Shown here: positions 56,578 to 64,000 of the stretch, piece by piece | Layout: the number at the start of each line of letters is the position of its first letter | Position numbering within the stretch: the first letter of the stretch is position 1 | Assembly (NCBI RefSeq): GCF_004363655.1 | Contig: NZ_SNZH01000010.1 | Coordinates: forward strand, 206,766-270,765 | Length of the DNA: 64,000 bases | Source: Tahibacter aquaticus | Lineage (GTDB): Bacteria; Pseudomonadota; Gammaproteobacteria; Xanthomonadales; Rhodanobacteraceae | Direction of reading: 5' to 3' | Notes under the pieces: generated by a model | The model's database searches: none | What the model saw: the letters and a program-made list of their open reading frames with translations, nothing else | Told to the model about the DNA's origin: nothing | Made by a program: the position numbers and the translations under genes

Positions 56578-56965
56578 CAACGCAGACGACACGCCGTCCA
56601 TTCTGTTGGTCGACGCGGAAATACTGGCACGTACGCCAATTGCAGCTTACCTCCGGGAATGCGGCTACCTCGTCATCGAGGCGGCAACGACCGACGAAGC
56701 CTGGACCCTGCTCGAACGGCGCCAGCCGCTGGTCGACATTGTGTTCTGCGCGCTCGACACACCGGGCGCGCGGGACGGCTTCGCCCTCGCCAAAGCAGTG
56801 CGCAGCCGCTGGCCGGACATACATGTCGTCCTGGCAGGAACACTGCAGAAAGCCGCCGAAGTGGCGACCGAGCTGTGCGATGACGGCCCGCATCTGCGCA
56901 AACCCTATGACTCGCAGTTGCTGGTCAACTGGATCAAGCGCCTGCGCGCATCGGCCCGGCGCTAA
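56564..56965 (+). CDS. Degenerate (pseudo-)receiver protein
   Basis: A 133-residue receiver-fold protein. SILLVDAEILARTPIAAYLR, AWTLLERRQPLVDIVFCALD and LRKPYDSQLL align with the preceding receiver over the full length. The second residue of the acid pair is Ala 18, the phosphoacceptor position is Ala 63 (VFCA in place of VITD) and the conserved Thr is Ala 91; only Asp 17 and Lys 113 remain. It cannot accept phosphate in the usual way. Its start overlaps the end of the canonical receiver gene, so the two are probably made together. Confidence 0.82.
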   Translation: MNPADNADDTPSILLVDAEILARTPIAAYLRECGYLVIEAATTDEAWTLLERRQPLVDIVFCALDTPGARDGFALAKAVRSRWPDIHVVLAGTLQKAAEVATELCDDGPHLRKPYDSQLLVNWIKRLRASARR

Positions 56966-57431
56966 CTGGTGCTGGCAACCGCCGGGCGCGATCCGCCCGC
57001 ACCTGAAACAGCTTTCCCCCTGCAAGGGCTTGCCATGCTGTCTGCTGGCGTGCGTTTTGTCGGCGCGATGCCAGCCGGAGCAGCGGCGGCACGACCTGTC
57101 GAGGGCCTACCTGGGTAACGGTATAACACCGGCATAACATCGATCCGACCATAGTGAGCGGTTGGGTGAACCGGCGACCAGATGGCCAGAACGGCACATC
57201 GCCGTGTGCCCACGGACCAGCCGGGCAGGCTGCTGCCGCGCAGCGGCCAGGAATTGCAAATTCGGCAAATGCGAAAATTTTTGCATTTTTCTCGACGCTC
57301 GAGACAGGGGAAATTCAAAGCATTCCCTGCTGTTGGCCTGATCCGGCAGTGGCGCCGATACCGGCGCAAAGTGGATGGAGCAGCAACGCAGCACTGCTTT
57401 ACCGGTTTTTCCCGCGCCGCCTGCGCAATGG
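56966..57431. other. Intergenic region, no supported gene
   Basis: This 466-base stretch precedes the MITE-like element. It contains a short AT-rich dyad near 57272-57296 (AAATGC ... GCATTT) and no convincing coding frame. Confidence 0.4.
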
Positions 57432-57599
57432 CTAGTGGCCTGTAACGGATGAATCGGCAGAGGGATGGCGAAGGGTTGGACGTGCAGGACGCCACTGCGG
57501 AGCACGGCCAATAGCCCGCGCTAGTGGCCAAGTGAGCAGCACGTGCTGCGCGGCCAGGCCGGGCCAGCTGCTGTCGATTTGTCCGTTACAGGCCACTAG
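57432..57599 (-). mobile_element. 168-bp MITE-like element, copy A
   Basis: The element starts CTAGTGGCCTGTAACGGA and ends in the inverse, TCCGTTACAGGCCACTAG, giving terminal inverted repeats of about 25 bases with two mismatches. The four outermost bases on each side are CTAG. An extra CTAGTGGCC sits inside at 57521. Copy B at 63269-63436 is the same length in opposite orientation and agrees at about 149 of 168 positions by eye. No transposase gene is inside. Confidence 0.8.
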
Positions 57600-57841
57600 T
57601 TCGCGGCTTACGGCGGAATTTGCGCCGATAGCAGCGTTTTTGCCGCCACGCCGTTGATTTGCTAGCAATACCGCTTCGTTGGAGTATGCTGTGACCGCGT
57701 TTGCGCGTTGAGCGCGTAGTAATGAGCCCCGCAGGGTTTGGCCGGCGTTTCCGGGCGCTGGCACCAGCGGCTATCGTGTGCCCGACAAGGCGACACGAGA
57801 CCGAAGGCGCTTCGGCGCCACGACAGGTTTCAGGAGTCGCC
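57600..57841. other. Upstream region of the small-gene cluster
   Basis: This 242-base stretch holds TATGCT at about 57684 as a possible -10 box, without a good -35. The sequence before the 29-codon frame includes a strong ribosome site. Confidence 0.3.
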
Positions 57842-57931
57842 ATGTACAACCTTCCTGCGCATACGCATCGTCAGATCCGGCATGCCGTCGCTCCGGCGCA
57901 AGACAAAGCCGGCGGCGGCGACAGCCGCTGA
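57842..57931 (+). CDS. Possible 29-residue peptide
   Basis: The frame reads MYNLPAHTHRQIRHAVAPAQ and ends DKAGGGDSR. An AGGAG ribosome site lies 5 bases before the ATG, the best such site in this stretch. The peptide is His/Ala-rich, with no family. It could be a leader peptide for the following genes or a small protein. Confidence 0.4.
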   Translation: MYNLPAHTHRQIRHAVAPAQDKAGGGDSR

Positions 57932-57987
57932 ATGAAAACACGGTCTCCGAGACGGAACCGCTCTCACCTGGCCGGGCCTGCTGCCAC

Positions 57988-58251
57988 ATGGCAATAATTA
58001 AACATTTTCAGTTTGTACTTTCCCCCGGCACCAGCGTAGGCCCCGAACTGCTGCGGCAAATCTGGTCTATGGCCAGCAACAGTACGCGCGTACAGGTCAG
58101 CCGCTCGCCGCGACACAATGCCGACGGATTCATTTATTCGCTGTCGGCACCTTCCAATCTGGACAACATCGTCGCCGTCGAGGCCAGGCTCCGGGCGCTG
58201 CTCAGCAGCCATCTCGTCGGCGCGGTGAATTCGCTGGTTCGGCTGCCATAG
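57988..58251 (+). CDS. Small protein of unknown function
   Basis: An 87-residue protein, MAIIKHFQFVLSPGTSVGPE through LLSSHLVGAVNSLVRLP, soluble and mixed alpha/beta by pattern. No recognised domain. The ribosome site is weak. It is followed by the next gene after three bases, so the two are likely cotranscribed. Confidence 0.55.
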   Translation: MAIIKHFQFVLSPGTSVGPELLRQIWSMASNSTRVQVSRSPRHNADGFIYSLSAPSNLDNIVAVEARLRALLSSHLVGAVNSLVRLP

Positions 58252-58254
58252 GAG

Positions 58255-58626
58255 ATGACATTGGGCTACGACATTGCCATAGGCCGTTGTCTGGAAATCG
58301 AGAACGAAACCGCGACCGCCAAAGTGGAACTAGCAACTTTGCGCAAATTGCGGCCACAGGAAGACTTCCCGGTCAATTCGAAGGCACGCCTGCGCATCGA
58401 GCTTTCCATCTGCAGCCGGCAGCGGCCGCCGCGCCAGGGCGAAGAACTGTTCCTGGACATCGACAAGGTTAAGATCGGCGGCGCTTCCCAGCTGGATGCG
58501 GACGGTGACGGGTCCTTCGTCAACGTCGACATACGCCTTCTTGCCGCCGACATGGACCCTTTGCCCAGGCCCTCGCCGGCGGACAAATCGCGCGGTGCGA
58601 CCTGGCCGCCGAAAAAAGGGCGCTGA
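58255..58626 (+). CDS. Small protein of unknown function, paired with the preceding gene
   Basis: A 123-residue soluble protein: YDIAIGRCLEIENETATAKV, ELATLRKLRPQEDFPVNSKA, RLRIELSICSRQRPPRQGEE, KIGGASQLDADGDGSFVNVD, with a charged tail ending WPPKKGR. LDADGDGSF resembles a Ca2+-binding loop. AGGAG directly precedes the ATG at 58255 but is ideally spaced for a TTG at 58261, which may be the real start. No family recognised. Confidence 0.6.
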   Translation: MTLGYDIAIGRCLEIENETATAKVELATLRKLRPQEDFPVNSKARLRIELSICSRQRPPRQGEELFLDIDKVKIGGASQLDADGDGSFVNVDIRLLAADMDPLPRPSPADKSRGATWPPKKGR

Positions 58627-58684
58627 TGCGCCTGCGTTAGCCGGTGCATTGCGCCAGCCAGTGCGAGTGCGCGTCGCCCGCGCA

Positions 58685-59608
58685 TCATCCGCGCGGATGG
58701 TGCTGCGCGTGCAGCCGCTTGAGGCCTTCCTTGGCCACGTAGGTGTAGATCTGCGTGGTCGACAGCGAGCTATGGCCCAGCAACAGCTGCAGCGCGCGTA
58801 GATCGGCGCCGTGATTGAGCAGGTGCGTCGCAAACGAGTGGCGCAGCACATGCGGCGAAATGCGCTGCCCTGCGATGCCGGCGGCAAGCCCGTGCTTCTT
58901 CACCATGAACCAGAACATCTGCCGTGTCATGCCCTGCCCGCGCGCGGTAACGAAGACCGCCTCGGCGACCCGGCCACGCAACAGCAGCGGCCGCGCCTCG
59001 GCGACGAATTTTTCCAGCCAGTGCTGCGCCTCCTCGCCGATCGGCACCAGCCGGTCCTTGCCGCCCTTGCCGGTAACGCGTAGCACGCCCTGGCGCAGGT
59101 TGATCTGGTCGGCGCGCAAGCCGACCAGTTCGCTCACGCGCAGGCCGGTGGCATACAGCAGTTCGAGCATGGCGCGATCGCGCAGGCCCAGGGACGTGGC
59201 GACATCCGGTGCGCGAATCAGATTTTCCACTTCGGCCTCGCTCAGCGCCTTGGGCAGCGAGCGAGGCAGCCTGGGGGCTTCCAACAGCAGGGTTGGGTCT
59301 TGCTCGACCCGGCCGATGCGCCGCATCAATTTGTAATAACGCCGCAAAGTGGATAAAAGCCGCGCATTCGAGCGCGCGGTATAGCGTGCCGCCGACCGCT
59401 GCGCCAGATAGCGATACAGCAGCTCGCGCGTTGCCAGCGCAAGGCTCGCACCCTGCCCGCCCAGCCAGCGCGCGAAACCGGACAGGTCGCTGCGATAGCT
59501 GGACAGGGTGTTCTCGGCCAGGCCGTATTCGGACCAGATCTGTTCGATGAATTGCTCGATCGCCTTGCGGTCGATCTCGTGCAGCGGCGGTGATTCGATA
59601 TCGGTCAT
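58685..59608 (-). CDS. xerD: Site-specific tyrosine recombinase XerD
   Basis: A 307-residue recombinase that with XerC resolves chromosome dimers at dif. The catalytic set is intact: Arg 157 (ATGLRVSELVGL), Lys 181 (TGKGGKDRLVPIGEEA), His 253 and Arg 256 (SPHVLRHSFATHLLNHGADL), His 279 (LLGHSSLSTTQIY) and Tyr 288. The N-terminal core-binding domain begins AIEQFIEQIWSEYGLAENTL, typical of XerD rather than XerC. The start at 59608 removes an Arg-rich upstream frame. Divergent from the RDD gene. Confidence 0.96.
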   Translation of the reverse strand: MTDIESPPLHEIDRKAIEQFIEQIWSEYGLAENTLSSYRSDLSGFARWLGGQGASLALATRELLYRYLAQRSAARYTARSNARLLSTLRRYYKLMRRIGRVEQDPTLLLEAPRLPRSLPKALSEAEVENLIRAPDVATSLGLRDRAMLELLYATGLRVSELVGLRADQINLRQGVLRVTGKGGKDRLVPIGEEAQHWLEKFVAEARPLLLRGRVAEAVFVTARGQGMTRQMFWFMVKKHGLAAGIAGQRISPHVLRHSFATHLLNHGADLRALQLLLGHSSLSTTQIYTYVAKEGLKRLHAQHHPRG

Positions 59609-59764
59609 GACGAGCGTTCGGCGGAATCGCCGCAGGTTAGCCCAGAAGCCGGGCCAGCGTAGCCGGTCGCGTCGCGGCAGCGGCCGATCGCCGCCGCCAG
59701 TGCATCGACTTGGACGCGGCCACGCGTCATGCTTGCGCCGATTCCCGGTCTGCACCTATTGCGC

Positions 59765-60190
59765 ATGAACCCAGCAACGCCCCAGCCAGCCCACCTGGGC
59801 TGGCGCATCGCCGCCATGCTCTACGACCTGTTTCCCGTGCTGGCCCTGCTGCTGGCCACCGGCGCCGGCGCGATGGCGCTGACCCTGGGCCAGCTCGACT
59901 ATCACTCCTGGTGGTACCGGCTGCTACTGCTGTTCGTGCTGGTGGCCTACTACGTCGTGTCCTGGCGTTTTGGCGGGCAGACCATAGGCATGCGCGCCTG
60001 GCGCCTGCAGGTGGTCGATAACACACAGCGCCCGCCCGGTTGGAGTGCCTGCCTGCTGCGGTTTTTCGTCGCGCTGCTGTCGCTGGCGGTCGGCGGTCTG
60101 GGATTCTTCTGGTGCCTGTTCGAGCGCGACCGCCGCGGTTGGCACGACCTGGCCAGCGGCACCCGCATGCTGCGGATGCCCAAGCGCTGA
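59765..60190 (+). CDS. RDD-family membrane protein
   Basis: A 141-residue protein with three membrane segments. LGWRIAAMLYDLFPVLALLL carries the Arg-Asp pair of the RDD family (here R-x5-YD), and FGGQTIGMRAWRLQVVD and RDRRGWHDLASGTRML are also typical. The start at 59765 (MNPATPQPAHLGWR) fits relatives; an ATG 36 bases upstream is an alternative, and neither has a clear ribosome site. It is divergent from xerD, a known neighbourhood in Xanthomonadales. Transport of ions has been shown for a few members only. Confidence 0.88.
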   Translation: MNPATPQPAHLGWRIAAMLYDLFPVLALLLATGAGAMALTLGQLDYHSWWYRLLLLFVLVAYYVVSWRFGGQTIGMRAWRLQVVDNTQRPPGWSACLLRFFVALLSLAVGGLGFFWCLFERDRRGWHDLASGTRMLRMPKR

Positions 60191-60202
60191 GGAGCGAGGG
60201 CG

Positions 60203-60616
60203 ATGCTCGAACAGGTGCTGTTGATTGCCGGGGCGCTGATATTCGGCGTGCTGGGCGGCATCCATCTGCTTTACACCTTTGTCGGCGAGAAGTTTTCGCC
60301 GCGCGATCCCGCAACACGCGTAGCGATGCAGGCGACCCATCCGCGCCTGACCCGCGCCACGACGATGTGGCGTGCCTGGATTGGCTTCAATGCCAGCCAC
60401 AGCCTGGGCGCCATGGTATTCGCCGCCTTCGTGCTGTTGCTGGCCGGCTGGCATATGGATTTCCTGCACAGTGCACCGCTGTTCGCCTGGCTGGCCGCGG
60501 TGAATGCACTGGCCTGGCTGGCATTGGCCGTGCGCTACTGGTTCCGCATTCCGCTGATCGGGCTGGCCTTGTCCAGCGCCTGTTTCGTACTGGCGGCGCT
60601 GCGCCTCAGCTTCTGA
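60203..60616 (+). CDS. Small integral membrane protein (LIC_13387-like)
   Basis: A 137-residue protein with four predicted spans (LLIAGALIFGVLGGIHLLYT; LGAMVFAAFVLLLAG; LFAWLAAVNALAWLALAV; LIGLALSSACFVLAAL). TFVGEKFSPRD, TTMWRAWIGFNASHS fit the LIC_13387 family of unknown function. GAGGAG precedes the ATG. It follows the RDD gene by 12 bases. Confidence 0.82.
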   Translation: MLEQVLLIAGALIFGVLGGIHLLYTFVGEKFSPRDPATRVAMQATHPRLTRATTMWRAWIGFNASHSLGAMVFAAFVLLLAGWHMDFLHSAPLFAWLAAVNALAWLALAVRYWFRIPLIGLALSSACFVLAALRLSF

Positions 60617-60830
60617 GCACAGCAGAACCGACGTTCGCACCGGCGAGCGCAGGACGGCGAATACCGCAGCATGGTCAGCCTGCTCTGCCGGGCAGTCGAA
60701 CACTGCACCGGCGCCGCCTCTCGCCATATCCGTCACGTTCTGCACAGTGCATGCGCGACGCCGTGGCGCAACAGTGCGACGATGCGGCCGTTGCACGCGT
60801 CTGCGCGTCTTTGTCCGGTCTTTTCTGCGC

Positions 60831-63272
60831 ATGTCATCTACGTCCATAGGCTTAGGCGAATTCGAACTCAATCCCGCGACGCGCGAATTGCGCCGCGGCA
60901 GCGAGCTGATCGAGCTGCCCAGCAGCGCGTTCGACGGACTTGTCTATCTGATCCTGCATCGCGAACGCGCCGTCGGCCGCGACGAACTGATGGCAGCGAT
61001 CTGGGGCCGCAGCGATGTGGCCGACAGCCTGCTGGGTCAAACCCTGGTACGCCTGCGCCGCGCGCTGGGCGACAGCGGCGATACGCAGCAGTGGATACGC
61101 ACCGTGCCGCGCTTTGGCTATCGCTGGGTGGGTCCGGTGAACGCAGCCGCGGCAGCGGTGCTGGAACAGGCTCCCGATGGCGACAGCGCGGCGGCAGCGG
61201 ATGCAGCGGCAGAACCGGCACCGCTGCAGGCAGGCAGCGCAGCGGACGAAACAGATCTGGCAGCGGCAACAGCACTACCCGAGTCCGCTTCCCTGCTCCA
61301 GACCCATGCCATGCCTCGGCGCCTGCGTCAGCACTGGGCCAGCGCCGTAGCCGTGCTGGCGCTGCTCGGCCTGCTGGCGATGCTGCATTTTCAACCAAGG
61401 AACAATGCAACAAAGCAGCAGGCCACGACGCAGCAGCCGACGGCTGCGCCTGCCGCACCTGCCCTGGTCCTGCCCGCGCTTGTGCGCGCCGACGAGGAGT
61501 GGGCGTGGCTGCGACTGGGACTGATGGACCTGGTCGCCAGCCGCCTGCGCCGCGGCGAGCTGGCCACCGCGGCCAGCGAGTCCGTCGTCGCGCTGCTGCG
61601 CGATCGCAGCGAAACCGAAGCCGGCCCGCTGCTCGAAGCCAGCGGTCTCGTCGGCGCCGACACCTTGCGCATTCAGCCCGAGGTCGAGCGCAGCCAGGGC
61701 CAGTGGCTGGTCCGCCTGCGTGCACAGGACCAGCAGCGCCAACTGCTGGTGGAAACCCATCACGACGACGCCATCGTCGCGGCGCGCGAAGCCGCCGACA
61801 CCTTGCTGCTGCGCCTGGGCCACCTGCCACCGGACCGTCGCGACGAGGCGCCGCAAGCATTGACCGAGCTACTGCAGCGCACCCGCGCAGCCATGCTGGC
61901 CGACCAGTTGCAGACCGCGCTGGAGCTGATCCGGCGCGCCGAAGCACCGCTGCGCGAACGCCCGGAAATCGTGCTGCGCCTGGCCCAGATCGAACTGCGC
62001 GCCGGCGACTACCTCGCCGTAGAGCAGCGCCTGCTCGCGCTGCTGGACACGGTACCCGCCAGCCGCGATGCAGAATTGCGCGGCCGCGCCCTGGTCACGC
62101 TGGCGGCCAGCTACATCCGGCGCGAGCGCCCCGACGATGCCGCCGTGCACTACGACGAGGCCATCCGCCTGCTGCAGCAGGGCAAGGCACCGGATGCGCT
62201 GGGCCTGGCTCTGCTCGGCCGCGGCCTGGTCGCCACCTTGCGCGGCCGCTACGAACAGGCCGTGTCCGACCTGGGCTTGGCGCGCAGCGAGATGGAATCT
62301 GCCGGCAACGCCCTGGGCGTAGGCCAGGTCGATCTGAACCTGGCCCTGATCGAGGTGCTGCGCCTGCGTCCGGCTACGGCACTCGCTCCGTTGATCGACA
62401 CAGCCGCACGCTTCCAGCGGGTCGGCGCGCAGGAGGAATACGTCTTCACCCTGGCCAGCATCGCCGAGGTGCAACAGCTGCTGCTGGACCATGAAGCGGC
62501 GCTGGCGACCACCGAACGCTATTGGCCGCCCGAGGCCCATAGCCAGAATCGGCGCCTGCGCTGGAAACTCAGCCTGGTGCGCGCCCAGGCCTTGTTCGAA
62601 ACCGGCCGTCTGGATGCGGCGCAGCAACTGGTCGACGGCATCCTGGCCCAGGCCGACGCCGAACTGGATCTGGCCGTGCGCGCCAAAACCGCCGGCGTAC
62701 AGGCACAGATTGCAGCGGCCCGCGGCGAGCATGCGCGCGCCGCACGGCTGGCGCAGGCGGCACTGACGCCAGCACTGGATGCCAGCGACCGTTGCCGCTA
62801 TCTGCAGACCTGGACATTGCGTCTGCGTGCCCTGCGCGCCCAGGGCGACCTGGTATCGGCCGCGCGCGAGACCCAGGCCCTGTTTGCCTGGGTGCAGCAG
62901 CGTGCCGAGCCCTGGTCGCAGACCTATGCCAGCCTGGCCCGGGCCGAACAGGAGGTCGCCGAACAGCGCCTGGACAGCGCCCAGCCGCTGTTCGAACAGG
63001 CGCTACGCCAGGTCGACGCGGCCGGCGCCATTCCCGACGACCTGGTCGATGTGATCCGCCCCTATGCCGACATGCTGGTGCGCAACGGCCAGCTGGACCA
63101 GGCGCGCGCGCTCAGCGCACGCATCGCACCCTGGGCCGACCGCGACCTGCGCGCCGCCTCGGTGTTCGTGCAGATCAACTCGGCCCTGGGCCAGACCAAG
63201 GCCTTGCATCTGGCCGAGCAGCGCGCAGCACAGCTCGCAGGCGAACGGCCGCTGGTGGCGATAGAGCCCTAG
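60831..63272 (+). CDS. CadC-like winged-helix regulator with large helical-repeat region
   Basis: An 813-residue membrane-bound regulator. The N-terminal OmpR-type winged helix (about 5-100: IGLGEFELNPATRELRRGSE, LLGQTLVRLRRALGDSGDTQ, WIRTVPRFGYRWVGP) is cytoplasmic. After an Ala-rich linker comes one membrane span (about 165-188: ASAVAVLALLGLLAMLHF). Some 620 residues of TPR-like helical repeats follow on the periplasmic side (ALELIRRAEAPLRERPEIVL, AAVHYDEAIRLLQQGKAPDA, AALATTERYWPPEAHSQNRR). CadC-type proteins bind DNA while anchored in the membrane. The stop codon TAG is the end of the CTAG that begins MITE copy B. Target genes are unknown. Confidence 0.88.
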   Translation: MSSTSIGLGEFELNPATRELRRGSELIELPSSAFDGLVYLILHRERAVGRDELMAAIWGRSDVADSLLGQTLVRLRRALGDSGDTQQWIRTVPRFGYRWVGPVNAAAAAVLEQAPDGDSAAAADAAAEPAPLQAGSAADETDLAAATALPESASLLQTHAMPRRLRQHWASAVAVLALLGLLAMLHFQPRNNATKQQATTQQPTAAPAAPALVLPALVRADEEWAWLRLGLMDLVASRLRRGELATAASESVVALLRDRSETEAGPLLEASGLVGADTLRIQPEVERSQGQWLVRLRAQDQQRQLLVETHHDDAIVAAREAADTLLLRLGHLPPDRRDEAPQALTELLQRTRAAMLADQLQTALELIRRAEAPLRERPEIVLRLAQIELRAGDYLAVEQRLLALLDTVPASRDAELRGRALVTLAASYIRRERPDDAAVHYDEAIRLLQQGKAPDALGLALLGRGLVATLRGRYEQAVSDLGLARSEMESAGNALGVGQVDLNLALIEVLRLRPATALAPLIDTAARFQRVGAQEEYVFTLASIAEVQQLLLDHEAALATTERYWPPEAHSQNRRLRWKLSLVRAQALFETGRLDAAQQLVDGILAQADAELDLAVRAKTAGVQAQIAAARGEHARAARLAQAALTPALDASDRCRYLQTWTLRLRALRAQGDLVSAARETQALFAWVQQRAEPWSQTYASLARAEQEVAEQRLDSAQPLFEQALRQVDAAGAIPDDLVDVIRPYADMLVRNGQLDQARALSARIAPWADRDLRAASVFVQINSALGQTKALHLAEQRAAQLAGERPLVAIEP

Positions 63273-63436
63273 CCGCCTGTAACGGACAAATCGATAGCAG
63301 CTGGCTCGTCCTGGCCGCGCAGCACTTGCTGCTCACTTGGCCACTAGCGTGGGCTATTGGCCGCGCTCCGCAGCGGCGTCCTGCTCGACCAGTCCTTCGC
63401 CATCCCTCTACCGATTTGTCCGTTACGTGCTACTAG
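63269..63436 (+). mobile_element. 168-bp MITE-like element, copy B
   Basis: This copy is 168 bases, in the opposite orientation to copy A at 57432-57599 and about 89% identical by eye. Its left end (CTAGCCGCCTGTAACGGA) and right end (TCCGTTACGTGCTACTAG) are more diverged from each other than in copy A. The left CTAG contains the stop codon of the CadC-like gene. Confidence 0.8.
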
Positions 63437-63762
63437 CCGCCACAGCAACCGCCACAGCGAGCAAAAATATAGAAATCGAAAACTACCCGTTGCCGCTCAG
63501 AGGCAGCTGACACGCCGAGGCTGGCGGCAATGCAACGTCGTTGGCGAAAGGCCGCAGAGCGATGAGTCCCCAGACCGGCTGCCATCATGCCGAAGCATCG
63601 ACGGACCGCACACGCCGCCAGCTACCTGCAAGCGCCAGAGTGCAGCCGCCACCATTTCCGGTCGGGTTGTACGGCTTGCGGGATAGCACCGTCAGCCGGA
63701 CAGCGGGCTTCCAGGCGACCGCGTTTGACCACATCGGGTCCCTTTGTCCCGGCGGAGAAGAC
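63437..63762. other. Intergenic region, no supported gene
   Basis: This 326-base stretch lies between convergent genes. No coding frame with a ribosome site or recognisable product is seen. Confidence 0.4.
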
Positions 63763-63784
63763 CCAGGCGCATCCCTGCGCCTGG
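63763..63784 (-). terminator. Hairpin after the anchored surface protein gene
   Basis: CCAGGCGCA and its complement form a perfect 9-bp stem with a 4-base loop, 21 bases beyond the stop at 63805. On the minus strand it is followed by GTCTTCT, a weak T-tract. Confidence 0.5.
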
Positions 63785-63804
63785 ACCTTGTCCCGGGGTG
63801 GGCG

Positions 63805-64000
63805 TCAGCGCCGGCGCAGGGGTCGGCGGCGGTTTTCAAGGAAGGCCAGGCCCGCCATCAGGCCTGTGAGCAGCAGCAGCATGGCAGGGGTCAAGGCCGG
63901 TGCCGGCTGCGGCGGACGCGGTGGCACCAGGACGGGCGTGGTATCCGTGCCGGTGTTGTTGGCGGGGTTCGGATCGGGCGTGAGGCTGCTGGCCGTGGCG
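63805..64000 (-). CDS. C-terminus of a DUF11-type surface protein with membrane sorting tail (partial)
   Basis: Only the last 64 residues are in the window. ATASSLTPDPNPANNTGTDT is the typical end of a DUF11 (conserved repeat) domain. It is followed by a Pro-rich linker (PPRPPQPAPALTP), a hydrophobic stretch (AMLLLLTGLMAGLAFL) and an Arg-rich end (ENRRRPLRRR). This tripartite tail resembles IPTL-CTERM-like sorting signals. The rest of the gene lies beyond base 64000. Confidence 0.82.
   Translation of the reverse strand, partial: ATASSLTPDPNPANNTGTDTTPVLVPPRPPQPAPALTPAMLLLLTGLMAGLAFLENRRRPLRRR

Noticed and set aside
57502..57599. Protein-coding frame inside the MITE-like element
   Set aside because: Both copies can be read as a similar peptide, but it has no start with a ribosome site, and similarity is explained by the repeat itself.

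Overview
This 64 kb stretch looks like chromosome from a GC-rich gammaproteobacterium of the Xanthomonadales/Lysobacterales, most likely Rhodanobacteraceae. The grounds are the gene orders (pilMNOPQ divergent from a class A PBP gene; yicC-gmk divergent from rph-rdgB-hemW; DUF1631-PilZ-ApbE), the type B ribosomal protein L31, and secreted proteins ending in an LFxxGF(D/E)-like motif. Family and genus are inference; there is no rRNA gene to settle them.

Region 1 (1-24.6 kb, core): the N-terminus of a MoxR ATPase, a cyclic-nucleotide-binding/EAL protein, a large Ig-like lipoprotein, and the type IV pilus alignment operon pilMNOPQ reading leftwards. A PBP1A gene with a coupled unknown gene reads away from it. 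Next come citrate synthase (gltA), L31B (rpmE2), a very large MscS-type channel fused to a periplasmic solute-binding domain, a nucleoside hydrolase, a secreted unknown, recG and ridA.

Region 2 (25-36.4 kb, core): spoT and rpoZ; mlaA on the opposite strand; the mlaFEDCB operon for outer-membrane phospholipid traffic, lying between rpoZ and gmk; then gmk and yicC divergent from rph, rdgB and hemW, and a small CPXCG protein.

Region 3 (36.4-45.6 kb): DUF1631, PilZ and ApbE genes in a row, an outer-membrane barrel protein, an XRE regulator, an EF-hand protein with Asn-Pro repeats, several small proteins, and a tRNA-Thr(UGU) with a clear promoter.

Region 4 (45.6-58.7 kb, accessory): a tyrosine integrase beside the tRNA that has lost its catalytic C-terminus, four unusual regularly spaced palindromes, and a run of secreted beta-structured proteins, several broken (frameshifted parallel beta-helix gene, truncated delta-60 repeat gene, C-terminal beta-helix remnant). 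It also holds an OYE-family reductase, a pair of stand-alone receiver proteins of which the second lacks the phosphoacceptor Asp, and a cluster of unrecognised small genes. A 168-bp MITE-like element lies at 57.4 kb, with an inverted second copy at 63.3 kb.

Region 5 (58.7-64 kb): xerD, an RDD protein, a small membrane protein, a CadC-like regulator with a large helical-repeat sensor region, and the C-terminal anchor of a DUF11-type surface protein cut by the window edge.

Most promising for novelty: the 168-bp inverted element pair, the four-palindrome array, the SBP-MscS fusion, the shared C-terminal motif of the secreted proteins, and the canonical/degenerate receiver pair.
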